Source: Peribacillus frigoritolerans
GTDB lineage: Bacteria; Bacillota; Bacilli; Bacillales; Bacillaceae
Assembly (NCBI RefSeq): GCF_004358755.1
Contig: NZ_SMZY01000001.1
Span: 1 to 64,000 of the forward strand
Length of the DNA: 64,000 nucleotides
Direction: 5' to 3'
The translations under genes and the position numbers were made by a program. The notes under the pieces were generated by a model. The model was not told the DNA's origin, did not search any database, and saw nothing but the letters and a program-made list of their open reading frames with translations. The number at the start of each line of letters is the position of its first letter. Position 1 is the stretch's first letter. Below are positions 55,784-64,000 of this stretch, piece by piece.

Positions 55784-57505
55784 ATGAGCGTACATAAAAA
55801 AGATGTCATTAAATTACTTGAATATATAGCTGTACACATGGAACTGAAAGGAGAAAATCCGTTTAAAATCGCAGCTTTCCGGAAAGCTGCCAATGCCCTT
55901 GAATCAGATGATCGAAGCTTGTCTTCAATCGATGATTTCACAAAAATCGCAGGCATCGGCAAAGGAACAGCTGCTGTCATTACGGAGTATATCCAAGAAG
56001 GAAAATCAAAAACACTTGAGCAGCTTCAGTCAGAAGTTCCGCAGGGGCTAATTCCGCTGCTGAAGCTGCCAGGTCTTGGCGGTAAAAAAATTGCAAAGCT
56101 TTATAAAGAGCTTGGGGTAACGGACGTTGATTCTCTTAAAAAAGTTTGTCTTGAAGAGAAGGTACAGAGCCTTGCCGGGTTCGGAAAAAAAACAGAAGAA
56201 AAAATCCTCGCAGCGATCGATGAAATTGGAACCCGTCCTGAGAGGCTCCCGTTATCATTTGCACTGCCGATTGCAGAGGAAATTGAGACATATTTAGAAT
56301 CTTGTGAAGAGGTTCAAAAATACAGCAGGGCAGGCAGTCTCAGACGAATGAGAGAAACAGTCAAAGACTTGGATTTTATTATCGCAACTGAGCATCCACA
56401 ATATGTAAGAGATCAGCTGATAAAAATCCCGAACATCTCAGAAATCATTGCAAATGGAGACACAAAGGTCTCTGTACAGCTGACGTATGAATATGAAATC
56501 GGAGTGGATTTTCGGTTAGTGACTCTTGATGAATTTGCCACGACACTTCATCATTTCACTGGTTCAAAGGATCACAACGTAAAAATGCGGCAGCTGGCAA
56601 AGGAACGCGGCGAAAAAATAAGTGAATACGGGGTTGAAAATAGTGAGACAGGTGAAGTGACAACATTTTCAGCCGAAGAAGAATTTTACGCTCACTTTGA
56701 TCTGCCTTTCTTCCCTCCTGAAATCCGCGAAGATGGGACGGAAATAGAAAAATACTTGAAGGATACTAAGCTGATATGTGCTGATGATATAAAAGGAGAT
56801 CTTCATATGCACTCGACTTGGAGTGATGGAGCCTTTACAATCAGTGAAATGGCGGAGGCGTGCAGAATGCGCGGGTATCAGTATATGGCCATTACGGATC
56901 ACTCTCAATATCTTAAAGTTGCAAATGGTCTGACTCCTGAACGATTAAAAGCACAGCGGAATGAAATTGACAAATTAAATGAACAGTATGAGGATTTTAA
57001 AATTTTTGCAGGAGTTGAAATGGACATCTTGCCGGATGGCTCTCTTGATTATGATGATGAAGTATTAGAAGGAATGGACTTTGTCATCGCGTCGATTCAT
57101 TCCAGCTTTTCTCAATCACAGGATATTATCATGCAGCGCCTGAAAACGGCTCTTGAAAATCATCATGTCGATATGATTGCCCATCCTACAGGCAGGCTGA
57201 TCGGCAGAAGAAGCGGATATGAGCCTGATGTGGAGATGCTGATTCAGCTTGCAAAAGAAACAAATACTGTATTAGAGCTGAATGCAAATCCGAACAGACT
57301 GGATTTGAGCGCTGAGCATATTAAAAAAGCGCATGAATCAGGTGTAAAACTTGCAATCAATACAGATGCACATAATATAGACATGCTTGAAGATATGAAA
57401 ACAGGTGTTTCAACAGCAATTAAAGGATGGGTGAAAGCAGAAAACGTAATCAATACGTGGGATCTGAATCAGCTGCAATCCTTTTTTAACAGGCATAATA
57501 AGTAG
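55784..57505 (+). CDS. polX: Family X DNA polymerase/3'-5' exonuclease PolX
   Basis: Gap-filling polymerase used in base excision repair in B. subtilis. The 573 residues comprise an N-terminal HhH/8-kDa domain (AFRKAANALE, GIGKGTAAVI, LPGLGGKKIAKLY), the polX palm (SLRRMRETVKDLDFIIAT with catalytic acids), and a C-terminal PHP phosphoesterase (DLHMHSTWSDG, ITDHS, GVEMDI, HPTGR, NTDAH) giving the exonuclease. The start at 55784 (MSVHKKD) follows GAGGTGAAGGA; ATG 55751 is upstream of that site. Confidence 0.94.
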   Translation: MSVHKKDVIKLLEYIAVHMELKGENPFKIAAFRKAANALESDDRSLSSIDDFTKIAGIGKGTAAVITEYIQEGKSKTLEQLQSEVPQGLIPLLKLPGLGGKKIAKLYKELGVTDVDSLKKVCLEEKVQSLAGFGKKTEEKILAAIDEIGTRPERLPLSFALPIAEEIETYLESCEEVQKYSRAGSLRRMRETVKDLDFIIATEHPQYVRDQLIKIPNISEIIANGDTKVSVQLTYEYEIGVDFRLVTLDEFATTLHHFTGSKDHNVKMRQLAKERGEKISEYGVENSETGEVTTFSAEEEFYAHFDLPFFPPEIREDGTEIEKYLKDTKLICADDIKGDLHMHSTWSDGAFTISEMAEACRMRGYQYMAITDHSQYLKVANGLTPERLKAQRNEIDKLNEQYEDFKIFAGVEMDILPDGSLDYDDEVLEGMDFVIASIHSSFSQSQDIIMQRLKTALENHHVDMIAHPTGRLIGRRSGYEPDVEMLIQLAKETNTVLELNANPNRLDLSAEHIKKAHESGVKLAINTDAHNIDMLEDMKTGVSTAIKGWVKAENVINTWDLNQLQSFFNRHNK

Positions 57506-57534
57506 CCTAAAAGACAGCAAGGAGGCTGTATATC

Positions 57535-59892
57535 GTGCAGCAGCGTGTGTTAAAAGTATTAGAATTCAATAAAGTTAAAGAACAGCTTTTAAAGCATATA
57601 TCTTCTTCATTAGCAAAGGAAAAAGTAGAGAGGCTTGTTCCATCCACTGATTATGATGAGGTAAGAAAATGGCAGGAACAGACAGATGAAGCTGCAAAAG
57701 TCCTTAGGCTGAAGGGCAATGCTCCTCTTGGCGGTCTCGTAGATATTCGCCAGAGCATTAAACGGTCTAAAATCGGCGGTATGCTGAATCCGCATGAGCT
57801 GATGGAGATTGCAGGAACTCTTTATGCAGGCAAGCATATGAAGCGGTTTATTGAAGACATGGTGGAAAATGGAATCGACATTCCTCATCTGGACGGATTT
57901 GCAGCCGAGATTCAGCCCCTGCAGAAGCTGGAGCAGCACATTCTTCACTGTATCGGCGATAATGGAGAAGTTCTGGACGGAGCAAGCGATGCTCTTCGTT
58001 CGATTCGGACATCATTAAGAACGACAGAATCAAGGGTGAGAGAAAAGCTTGAGTCGCTGATCCGGTCTTCTTCTGCTCAAAAAATGCTTTCTGACGCGAT
58101 TATTACTATACGTAATGATAGGTATGTGATTCCTGTTAAGCAGGAATACCGTTCAGCTTACGGCGGAATTGTCCATGATCAGTCATCATCAGGAGCAACG
58201 TTATTTATCGAGCCTCAGGCAGTAGTTGACTTAAATAACACGCTTCAGCAGGCGCGCATGAAAGAGAAGATTGAAATTGACCGCATTTTAACAGAAATTA
58301 CGGTGAAAGTGGCTGAAGAAGCCGAGCCTCTCTTGGTGAATGTAGAAGCCCTCAGCGAAATGGATTTTATGTTTACGAAAGCAGCGTACGCGAAAAAAAT
58401 AAAAGCTTCAAAGCCTGAAATGAATAACAGCGGAAGAATTAAACTTTTCAAAGCTAGACATCCGCTTTTAAACGCGGAAGAAGTTGTCGCAAATGACATT
58501 GAACTTGGCTCAGAGTTTACGACAATTGTTATAACAGGACCGAATACAGGCGGAAAAACAGTAACCCTGAAAACAGTCGGTCTGTTTACATTAATGGCGC
58601 AATCCGGACTGCAGATACCTTCTCTTGACGGCTCAGAAATGGCTGTGTTTGAAAATGTATATGCGGATATAGGAGACGAGCAGTCGATTGAGCAAAACTT
58701 AAGTACATTTTCTTCTCACATGGTAAACATTGTGGATATTTTAAAGCGTGTTGACGATAACAGCCTGGTCTTGTTTGATGAGCTTGGTGCAGGAACAGAC
58801 CCGCAGGAGGGAGCAGCACTTGCCATCTCCATTTTGGATGAAGTTCATCATCGCGGTGCTAGAGTGATCGCTACAACGCATTACCCTGAACTGAAAGCAT
58901 ATGGGTATAACCGTGAAGGTGTTGTCAATGCAAGCGTTGAATTCAATATTGAAACATTAAGCCCTACTTACAAGCTTTTAATCGGCGTTCCCGGACGAAG
59001 CAACGCATTTGAAATTTCAAAGAGGCTTGGCCTTATGCAATCAGTTATTGGCCGCGCAAAATCCCATATGAGTGCTGAGAGCAATGAAGTAGATTCAATG
59101 ATTGCGTCGCTTGAAGAGAGTAAAAAACGCTCTGACTCAGAGCTTACTGAAGCAGAAGAACTGCGCAAAGACGCAGAAAAGCTTCATTCAGAGCTGCAAA
59201 ATAAAATTCTTTCTTTCAACGAAGAACGCGACAAGCTTTACGAACAGGCAGAAAAGAAGGCGGCAGAAAAAGTTGAAGCGGCAAAAGCAGAAGCAGAGTC
59301 CATTATCCGCGAATTAAGAAAGATGCAAAAAGAACACCGGACTGGTATTAAAGAACATGAATTAATTGATGCTAAAAAGCGTCTTGAAGAAGCGGTGCCG
59401 GAATTTGAAAAAAGCAGCAAACAGCCGAAAACGAAGACGCAGAAGCATCAGTATGCAGAAGGCGACGAAGTGAAGGTCATCAGCTTCAATCAAAAAGGCC
59501 ACTTGCTGTCTAAAGTAAGCGATAAGGAATGGCAGGTGCAGATAGGCATTCTGAAAATGAAGGTAAAAGAAGAGGATCTGCAGTATATCAGCAGACCGAA
59601 GCCTGTCGAAACGAAACCTCTTGCAATGGTAAAAGGAAAAGATTATCATGTCTCTCTCGAACTTGATTTAAGAGGCGAACGGTATGAAAATGCCCTCCTT
59701 AGAGTAGAAAAATATATGGACGATGCCGTACTTGCAGGCTATCCGCGAATTTCCATCATTCACGGAAAAGGAACAGGAGCACTTCGGACAGGTGTGCAGG
59801 AATACTTGAAAAAGCACAGAAACGTTAAGAGCACCCGCTACGGGGAATCAGGCGAAGGCGGTTCAGGCGTTACGATTGTTGAATTAAAATAA
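57535..59892 (+). CDS. mutS2: MutS2 (MutSB), Smr-domain ATPase
   Basis: MutS-like protein without the mismatch-recognition domain. MutS2 suppresses recombination in some bacteria and rescues collided ribosomes in B. subtilis. The 785 residues have the helical core, ATPase with Walker A GPNTGGKT (about 335-342), [13 protein letters not shown] and [12 protein letters not shown], a long coiled coil (about 510-640), a KOW-like segment and the C-terminal Smr nuclease domain ([24 protein letters not shown]). The start is GTG 57535 after AAGGAGG. No mutL is nearby. Confidence 0.96.
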   Translation: MQQRVLKVLEFNKVKEQLLKHISSSLAKEKVERLVPSTDYDEVRKWQEQTDEAAKVLRLKGNAPLGGLVDIRQSIKRSKIGGMLNPHELMEIAGTLYAGKHMKRFIEDMVENGIDIPHLDGFAAEIQPLQKLEQHILHCIGDNGEVLDGASDALRSIRTSLRTTESRVREKLESLIRSSSAQKMLSDAIITIRNDRYVIPVKQEYRSAYGGIVHDQSSSGATLFIEPQAVVDLNNTLQQARMKEKIEIDRILTEITVKVAEEAEPLLVNVEALSEMDFMFTKAAYAKKIKASKPEMNNSGRIKLFKARHPLLNAEEVVANDIELGSEFTTIVITGPNTGGKTVTLKTVGLFTLMAQSGLQIPSLDGSEMAVFENVYADIGDEQSIEQNLSTFSSHMVNIVDILKRVDDNSLVLFDELGAGTDPQEGAALAISILDEVHHRGARVIATTHYPELKAYGYNREGVVNASVEFNIETLSPTYKLLIGVPGRSNAFEISKRLGLMQSVIGRAKSHMSAESNEVDSMIASLEESKKRSDSELTEAEELRKDAEKLHSELQNKILSFNEERDKLYEQAEKKAAEKVEAAKAEAESIIRELRKMQKEHRTGIKEHELIDAKKRLEEAVPEFEKSSKQPKTKTQKHQYAEGDEVKVISFNQKGHLLSKVSDKEWQVQIGILKMKVKEEDLQYISRPKPVETKPLAMVKGKDYHVSLELDLRGERYENALLRVEKYMDDAVLAGYPRISIIHGKGTGALRTGVQEYLKKHRNVKSTRYGESGEGGSGVTIVELK

Positions 59893-59914
59893 TTCGAAAT
59901 ATGGGAGATAAGAA

Positions 59915-60319
59915 ATGAATCAATTTTGGGAGAATGAATTCGTTCAGACTGCAGCTTATTATAGCGTCGTCATCTTATGTATTGTTGTGTTTCTGACCAT
60001 TTTTGAACTGGTGACCAAATATAATAACTGGGAAGAAATTCAAAAAGGCAATCTTGCAGTTGCGATGACGACGGGCGGCAAGATATTTGGAATTGCCAAC
60101 GTGTTCCGTTTTTCAATCGGACAGCATGATACGCTATTTGAGATGGTTGGCTGGGGAATGTTTGGTTTCGTATTATTGCTTTTAGGCTATTTTATCTATG
60201 AATTTTTAACGCCTAAATTCAGAATTGATGATGAAATTCAAAATGACAATCGTGCGGTAGGCTTTATTTCCATGGTCATTTCAATTGGTCTGTCCTACGT
60301 GATCGGCGCAGGCATATAA
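59915..60319 (+). CDS. yshE: DUF350 membrane protein YshE
   Basis: A 134-residue membrane protein with four helices and DUF350 features (ELVTKYNNWEEIQKGNLAVAMTTGGKIFGIANVFRFSI). Function unknown. GGGAGA precedes ATG 59915, 22 bases after mutS2, so it is probably in the same transcript. Directly behind it, overlapping its stop codon, is the ribosome binding site of a 27-codon gene. Confidence 0.88.
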   Translation: MNQFWENEFVQTAAYYSVVILCIVVFLTIFELVTKYNNWEEIQKGNLAVAMTTGGKIFGIANVFRFSIGQHDTLFEMVGWGMFGFVLLLLGYFIYEFLTPKFRIDDEIQNDNRAVGFISMVISIGLSYVIGAGI

Positions 60320-60331
60320 GGAGAGAAAACA

Positions 60332-60415
60332 GTGGAAACATTAGCGAAAGTACTGCTTGGCATATGCGGTTTGTTTATTGTAGTAGGCATTATCTTTATG
60401 GTTTTTTTCGCATGA
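60332..60415 (+). CDS. 27-residue single-helix membrane peptide
   Basis: Too short for usual gene calls but well supported: AAGGAG at 60318-60323 overlaps the yshE stop, and eight bases later GTG 60332 opens METLAKVLLGICGLFIVVGI, ending IFMVFFA before TGA at 60413-60415. A short polar N terminus with one Lys is followed by one hydrophobic helix (about 7-27), like a small regulator or accessory subunit of a membrane complex. Being translationally coupled to yshE suggests that YshE is its partner. A strong terminator follows 18 bases later. Confidence 0.65.
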   Translation: METLAKVLLGICGLFIVVGIIFMVFFA

Positions 60416-60433
60416 AAAATTACTATTATGAAG

Positions 60434-60471
60434 AAAATCCGGATTTCATGACATGAATCCGGATTTTTTTA
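60434..60471 (+). terminator. Intrinsic terminator of the mutS2-yshE unit
   Basis: AAAATCCGGATT pairs with AATCCGGATTTT, extended by CATG/CATG, then a long T run. Confidence 0.9.
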
Positions 60472-60574
60472 ATACAATTAAAATAATTAAAAATATTTTA
60501 TATTCTGAATATAACTTTGGTATACTTTCTTTATAAGCCAAAAGTCATGATGGCAACAAAGGGAGGAAATAAAA

Positions 60575-62263
60575 ATGGAAGTTCAAAAACCCTGGCTTCA
60601 TCTATATCCTGAAGAAATACCTCATTATGCTGAAATTGACAACAAGCCTCTTCAATTTTTTCTCACGCAGGCAGCACAAGAATTTCCGACAAAAACAGCT
60701 ATTCATTTTTTAGGCAAGGAACTGACTTTTACAGAGGTTTATGAACAATCTTTAAAATTTGCCGGCTACCTTCAGGCGCTTGGGTTAAAGAAAGACGAAA
60801 GAGTATCTATTATGCTGCCGAATTGCCCGCAGGCAGTCATTGCTTATTATGGCATTTTATTTGCCGGAGGAATTGTCGTACAAACGAATCCTCTATATAT
60901 GGAAAGGGAGCTTGAGTATCAGTTGAATGATTCTGATGCGAAATACATTATTACGCTTGATCTCCTTTATCCAAGGGTTTCAAAAATGAAAGCGCTGACA
61001 AGCATTGAACATATTATTGCGACAAGCATAAAAGATTATCTGCCTTTCCCGAAAAACCTCTTATATCCTTTTGTGCAGAAAAAGCAGAATCAAATTATTG
61101 TGAAAATTGAGCACAGCGGACACACGCATTTATTTAAGGAAATCATGAAACGGGAGGGCACATCTATTGAGGAAATAGTGACAAATCCTAAAGAAGATAT
61201 TGCCTTGCTGCAGTATACAGGAGGAACAACCGGTTTTCCAAAGGGAGTTATGCTGACGCATGAAAACCTTGTTGCAAATACGTCCATGTGCTCATCCTGG
61301 ATGTATAAATGCAGACGCGGAGAGGAATCAGTGCTTGGCATATTGCCGTTCTTCCATGTTTACGGAATGACAGCGGTTATGAATCTATCAATTATGCAAG
61401 GCTTTAAAATGATCCTGCTTCCCAAATTCGATGCGACGGATACGCTTAAAGCCATTGATAAATTAAAGCCTACGCTGTTCCCTGGAGCACCTACTATTTA
61501 TATTGCATTATTAAACCATCCCGATTTGAAAAAGTATGATCTTTCATCTGTTGAATCATGTATTAGCGGATCAGCTCCACTTCCGGTAGAAGTCCAGGAG
61601 AAATTCGAGCGGGAGACTGGCGGAAAGCTTGTGGAAGGCTACGGCTTGTCAGAAGCATCTCCTGTTACGCACTCAAACTTCCTCTGGTCACATCGGAAAA
61701 AAGGAAGTATAGGAGTGCCGTGGCCTAATACAGAATCTATTATTCTTTCATTTGAAACGGGAAAGCAGGCAGAATACAATGAGCTTGGAGAAATTGCTGT
61801 AAGAGGTCCGCAGATCATGAAAGGTTACTGGAAAAAACCAGAGGAAACAGAAGCCGTATTGAAGGACGGATGGCTTTTAACCGGTGACATTGGCTATATG
61901 GACGAAGAGGGATATTTTTATATCGTTGACCGGAAAAAAGATATGATAATCGCCGGGGGATTCAACATTTATCCGCGTGAAATCGAAGAGGTTTTATATG
62001 AGCATGAAAAAGTGCAGGAAGCAGTAGTAGCCGGTATACCGGACCCATACCGCGGTGAAACGGTGAAGGCATATATCGTTTTAAAAGAAGGTGCGGAAGC
62101 GACTGAACAGGAATTTGACGAATTTGTCCGAAAGCATATGGCAGCATACAAGATTCCGAGAATCTATGAATTCCGCAAAGAGCTTCCAAAAACAGCAGTC
62201 GGGAAAATTTTAAGGCGCTCACTTGTAGAAGAAGAAAAAGAAAAATTGAAAAATGCCAATTAA
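60575..62263 (+). CDS. lcfA: Long-chain fatty acid-CoA ligase
   Basis: Activates fatty acids to acyl-CoA for beta-oxidation. The 562-residue ANL-family enzyme has the P-loop YTGGTTGFPKGV (from 214), GYGLSEASP (from about 355), TGDIGYMDEEGYFYIVDRKKDMI and the final PKTAVGKILRR with the catalytic Lys. GGGAGG precedes ATG 60575. The 100 bases ahead are very AT-rich with a TATACT at 60521-60526 but no clear -35 and no full FadR box, unlike the fadR promoter downstream. Confidence 0.95.
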   Translation: MEVQKPWLHLYPEEIPHYAEIDNKPLQFFLTQAAQEFPTKTAIHFLGKELTFTEVYEQSLKFAGYLQALGLKKDERVSIMLPNCPQAVIAYYGILFAGGIVVQTNPLYMERELEYQLNDSDAKYIITLDLLYPRVSKMKALTSIEHIIATSIKDYLPFPKNLLYPFVQKKQNQIIVKIEHSGHTHLFKEIMKREGTSIEEIVTNPKEDIALLQYTGGTTGFPKGVMLTHENLVANTSMCSSWMYKCRRGEESVLGILPFFHVYGMTAVMNLSIMQGFKMILLPKFDATDTLKAIDKLKPTLFPGAPTIYIALLNHPDLKKYDLSSVESCISGSAPLPVEVQEKFERETGGKLVEGYGLSEASPVTHSNFLWSHRKKGSIGVPWPNTESIILSFETGKQAEYNELGEIAVRGPQIMKGYWKKPEETEAVLKDGWLLTGDIGYMDEEGYFYIVDRKKDMIIAGGFNIYPREIEEVLYEHEKVQEAVVAGIPDPYRGETVKAYIVLKEGAEATEQEFDEFVRKHMAAYKIPRIYEFRKELPKTAVGKILRRSLVEEEKEKLKNAN

Positions 62264-62319
62264 TCTGGAAAAAACGCTGTATTAAATAAAATGAAAAGCA
62301 ATAAGAATAGAAAAATGAT

Positions 62320-62356
62320 AAAGAACCATCTCTTCCTAATGCTGAGAGGGTTCTTT
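62320..62356 (+). terminator. Hairpin between lcfA and fadR, weak terminator
   Basis: AAAGAACC/GGTTCTTT outer and CTCT/AGAG inner stems; no T run after it, so termination may be partial. Confidence 0.5.
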
Positions 62357-62394
62357 ACATCTATTATGATGAAAGATAAAATCAATCTTTCTTC

Positions 62395-62423
62395 TTGACA
62401 GATAGGTGATGTAATTTTATGAT
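62395..62423 (+). promoter_or_regulatory. Predicted strong sigma-A promoter of fadR
   Basis: Perfect TTGACA (62395-62400), 17-base spacer, TATGAT (62418-62423). Start point about 62430, at the edge of the FadR operator. Confidence 0.85.
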
Positions 62424-62430
62424 TAAAATA

Positions 62431-62448
62431 TGAATGATGATTCATTCA
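62431..62448 (+). promoter_or_regulatory. FadR (TetR) operator
   Basis: TGAATGATGATTCATTCA: perfect 7-base inverted half-sites around 4 bases, agreeing with the Bacillus FadR box TGAATGAMTAMTCATTCA outside the variable centre. Located right after the start point, 22 bases before the fadR start codon, so FadR should repress its own gene and the genes behind it until long-chain acyl-CoA releases it. Confidence 0.85.
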
Positions 62449-62469
62449 GTTTGAAAGGAAGAATTCATA

Positions 62470-63054
62470 TTGAAACAGAAAAGACCAAAATATCTCCAAA
62501 TTATAGATGCGGCTGTCATCGTTATTGCTGAAAATGGCTATCATCATGCACAGGTTTCGAAGATTGCCAAGCAGGCAGGAGTCGCAGACGGAACCATTTA
62601 TCTTTATTTTAAAAATAAAGAAGATATCCTGATTTCCTTGTTTCAGGAGAAAATGGGCGTATTTATCGAAAAAATTCAACAAGAAATAGCAGGAAAGGAC
62701 ACGGCGGCGGAGAAGTTATACATGTTGATAGAAAAACATTTTTCTCTTTTAGCCGAAGATCATCATCTTGCCATTGTTACCCAGCTTGAACTCAGGCAGT
62801 CAAATAAAGATCTTCGCCTGAGAATCAATGAGGTACTGAGAGGGTATTTAAACATTCTTGATTCGATTATTCAAACAGGAAAAGAAACTTCCGAATTCAG
62901 TGAAGCCCTGGATACACGCCTGGCGAGGCAGATGATATTTGGAACCATTGATGAAACGGTAACAACATGGGTCATGAATGATCAGAAATTTGATCTCACT
63001 GCACTTGCAGGAAGCGTTCATGAACTTATGATCAAAGGCTGCGGAAGGGTTTAA
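62470..63054 (+). CDS. fadR: Fatty acid degradation repressor FadR (TetR family)
   Basis: Acyl-CoA-responsive repressor of beta-oxidation genes. The 194-residue protein has the TetR helix-turn-helix (AENGYHHAQVSKIAKQAGVADGTIYLYFKNKEDIL, about 19-53) and a ligand-binding helical domain of normal length. It starts at TTG 62470, eight bases after AAAGGAAG. Its own operator lies just upstream, and fadB and etfB follow, as in the B. subtilis lcfA-fadR-fadB-etfB-etfA operon. Confidence 0.95.
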   Translation: MKQKRPKYLQIIDAAVIVIAENGYHHAQVSKIAKQAGVADGTIYLYFKNKEDILISLFQEKMGVFIEKIQQEIAGKDTAAEKLYMLIEKHFSLLAEDHHLAIVTQLELRQSNKDLRLRINEVLRGYLNILDSIIQTGKETSEFSEALDTRLARQMIFGTIDETVTTWVMNDQKFDLTALAGSVHELMIKGCGRV

Positions 63055-63103
63055 CAAAATCCTTCCTGACGTAATTGTTTAAATGCATAAGGAGGCCTGA
63101 GCT

Positions 63104-63877
63104 GTGAGTTATTTAAATGTTAAAGTAGAAGATTATGTTGCGGTCGTAACCATTTACCAACCTCCCGCAAACGCCCTTTCATCTTATGTTTTGAAAGAGC
63201 TTTCATCCCTGATGGATGAGTTTGAAGCAAATAAAGACGTCAGGGTCATTGTCATTAATGGCGAGGGAAGATTCTTCTCAGCAGGGGCTGACATCAAGGA
63301 ATTTGTTTCAGTGCCGAACGGTGAAGAGTTCTCTAAGCTTGCTGCAAATGGACAGGAACTTTTTGAGAGAATTGAAACATTCAGAAAACCAGTCATCGCG
63401 TCGATTCATGGAGCTGCTTTAGGCGGGGGCCTTGAGCTTGCAATGAGCTGCCATGTAAGGCTTGTTACAGAGAATGCAAAGCTCGGGCTGCCTGAGCTTC
63501 AGCTTGGTCTTATTCCCGGCTTCGCCGGCTCGCAGCGTCTTCCTAAGTATGTAGGAGAAGCGAAAGCGCTTGAAATGCTGCTGACAAGTGAACCGATCTC
63601 AGGAACAGAGGCAGCGCAATACGGTCTTGCCAACCATGCTTATGCAGAAGAAGCCTTATTAGATGAGACGATGAAGCTTGCGAAGAAATTTGCTGCAAAA
63701 AGCCCGATATCTGTCAGTGCAGCCATCGATTTAATCAATGCTTCTAAAACACTTCCGTATCATGATCGGGTGAAAAAAGAAGCGGGCTATTTCGGTACTG
63801 TATTTGAAAGCGCAGATGCAAAAGAAGGAATCAGTGCTTTTCTTGAGAAAAGACAGCCGCAGTTCAAAGGCGAATAA
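63104..63877 (+). CDS. fadB: Enoyl-CoA hydratase
   Basis: Crotonase-fold enzyme hydrating trans-2-enoyl-CoA in beta-oxidation. The 257 residues have the oxyanion and CoA sites SAGADIKEF and GAALGGGLELAMSCHVRL, and both catalytic glutamate regions (GGGLELA; LPELQLGLIPGFAGSQRL). It starts at GTG 63104 after AAGGAGG. Positioned 49 bases after fadR and under the same control. A small terminator follows. Confidence 0.95.
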   Translation: MSYLNVKVEDYVAVVTIYQPPANALSSYVLKELSSLMDEFEANKDVRVIVINGEGRFFSAGADIKEFVSVPNGEEFSKLAANGQELFERIETFRKPVIASIHGAALGGGLELAMSCHVRLVTENAKLGLPELQLGLIPGFAGSQRLPKYVGEAKALEMLLTSEPISGTEAAQYGLANHAYAEEALLDETMKLAKKFAAKSPISVSAAIDLINASKTLPYHDRVKKEAGYFGTVFESADAKEGISAFLEKRQPQFKGE

Positions 63878-63887
63878 ATTATGTGAT

Positions 63888-63910
63888 AAAACGTTCCTGA
63901 CGTTTTTTCT
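63888..63910 (+). terminator. Small hairpin terminator after fadB
   Basis: AAAACGT/ACGTTTT with loop TCCTG and a few further T's; possibly partial, since etfB follows. Confidence 0.6.
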
Positions 63911-63952
63911 ATACAACTAAATTGAATGCTTAACGTAAATAGGGGGATGGAC

Positions 63953-64000
63953 ATGAACATTTATGTAATCATGAAGAAAACGTTTGATACGGAAGAAAAA
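63953..64000 (+). CDS. etfB: Electron transfer flavoprotein beta subunit (5' end only)
   Basis: Only 16 codons are inside the window: MNIYVIMKKTFDTEEK. This matches the start of EtfB, and GGGGGA lies a few bases upstream. EtfB with EtfA carries electrons from acyl-CoA dehydrogenases; the position behind fadB is that of the known operon. The rest of the gene is beyond the window end. Confidence 0.85.
   Translation, partial: MNIYVIMKKTFDTEEK

Noticed and set aside
59362-59649. Minus-strand Phe-rich frame within mutS2
   Set aside because: Shadow of Lys/Glu-rich coding sequence on the plus strand.
62260-62445. Minus-strand 61-codon frame between lcfA and fadR
   Set aside because: Runs opposite the hairpin and fadR promoter with no ribosome binding site; the hydrophobic peptide is due to A-rich DNA on the plus strand.

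Overview
The window is a low-GC Gram-positive chromosome segment from a spore-forming member of the Bacillaceae. The evidence is gene order that largely follows the ytkK/ald-to-etfB stretch of Bacillus subtilis as I recall it, strong GGAGG-type ribosome binding sites with frequent TTG and GTG starts, T-box leaders, and sporulation genes (ytrH, ytrI, ytaF, ytxC, sspI). The species cannot be fixed from sequence alone. Differences from B. subtilis (a GntR regulator between malic enzyme and accD, a hotdog protein after mdh, hflKC after phoR, and a repeat family) suggest a related genus such as Metabacillus. No prophage, insertion sequence, CRISPR array, tRNA or rRNA was seen.

Layout. 1-7700: a short-chain dehydrogenase-like gene between two repeat copies, alanine dehydrogenase, metallo-hydrolase ytkL, CBS/hotdog regulator ytoI, nanoRNase nrnA, and the divergent sporulation pair ytrH-ytrI. 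7700-24900: central carbon and lipid supply (dnaE, ytsJ malic enzyme, a FadR-type GntR regulator, accD-accA, pfkA-pyk, fxsA, ytvI, ytwI, citZ-icd-mdh, hotdog protein). 25200-35950: phoP-phoR, hflK-hflC, polA-mutM-ytaF-coaE, gapB. 36200-41200: speD with a structured leader, a conserved unknown, nrdR-dnaB-dnaI, ytxC. 41200-45000: T-box-controlled thrS, then infC-rpmI-rplT behind an L20-type leader. 45000-54800: ysdA, a TVP38 protein, ysdB, dimeric dUTPase, ysdC, sspI, ysgA, a four-unit repeat array, T-box-controlled pheS-pheT, rnhC. 54800-64000: zapA-yshB, polX, mutS2, yshE plus a 27-residue membrane peptide, then the fatty-acid degradation group lcfA-fadR-fadB-etfB (last gene cut by the window end).

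How it fits together. Glycolysis (pfkA, pyk), the oxidative branch of the TCA cycle (citZ, icd, mdh), malic enzyme NADPH supply, acetyl-CoA carboxylase and beta-oxidation lie in one region, with visible switches: CcpA cre-like sites (citZ leader, a perfect site before the hotdog gene, a candidate before pfkA), paired CcpN boxes on gapB, a FadR (TetR) box at the start of the fadR transcript, and a TGGTCAGACCA palindrome on the ytsJ promoter that the neighbouring GntR protein probably reads. Two promoters of sigma-W type precede hflKC and ysdB.

The least ordinary material: a repeat family whose units keep conserved flanks while the arms of a central hairpin change together; the ytsJ-GntR-accDA module with its operator; a possible SD-sequestering leader on speD; a sigma-W-like promoter on hflKC; two apparent active-site losses (SDR Tyr to Phe, hotdog His to Tyr); and a very small membrane peptide behind yshE.
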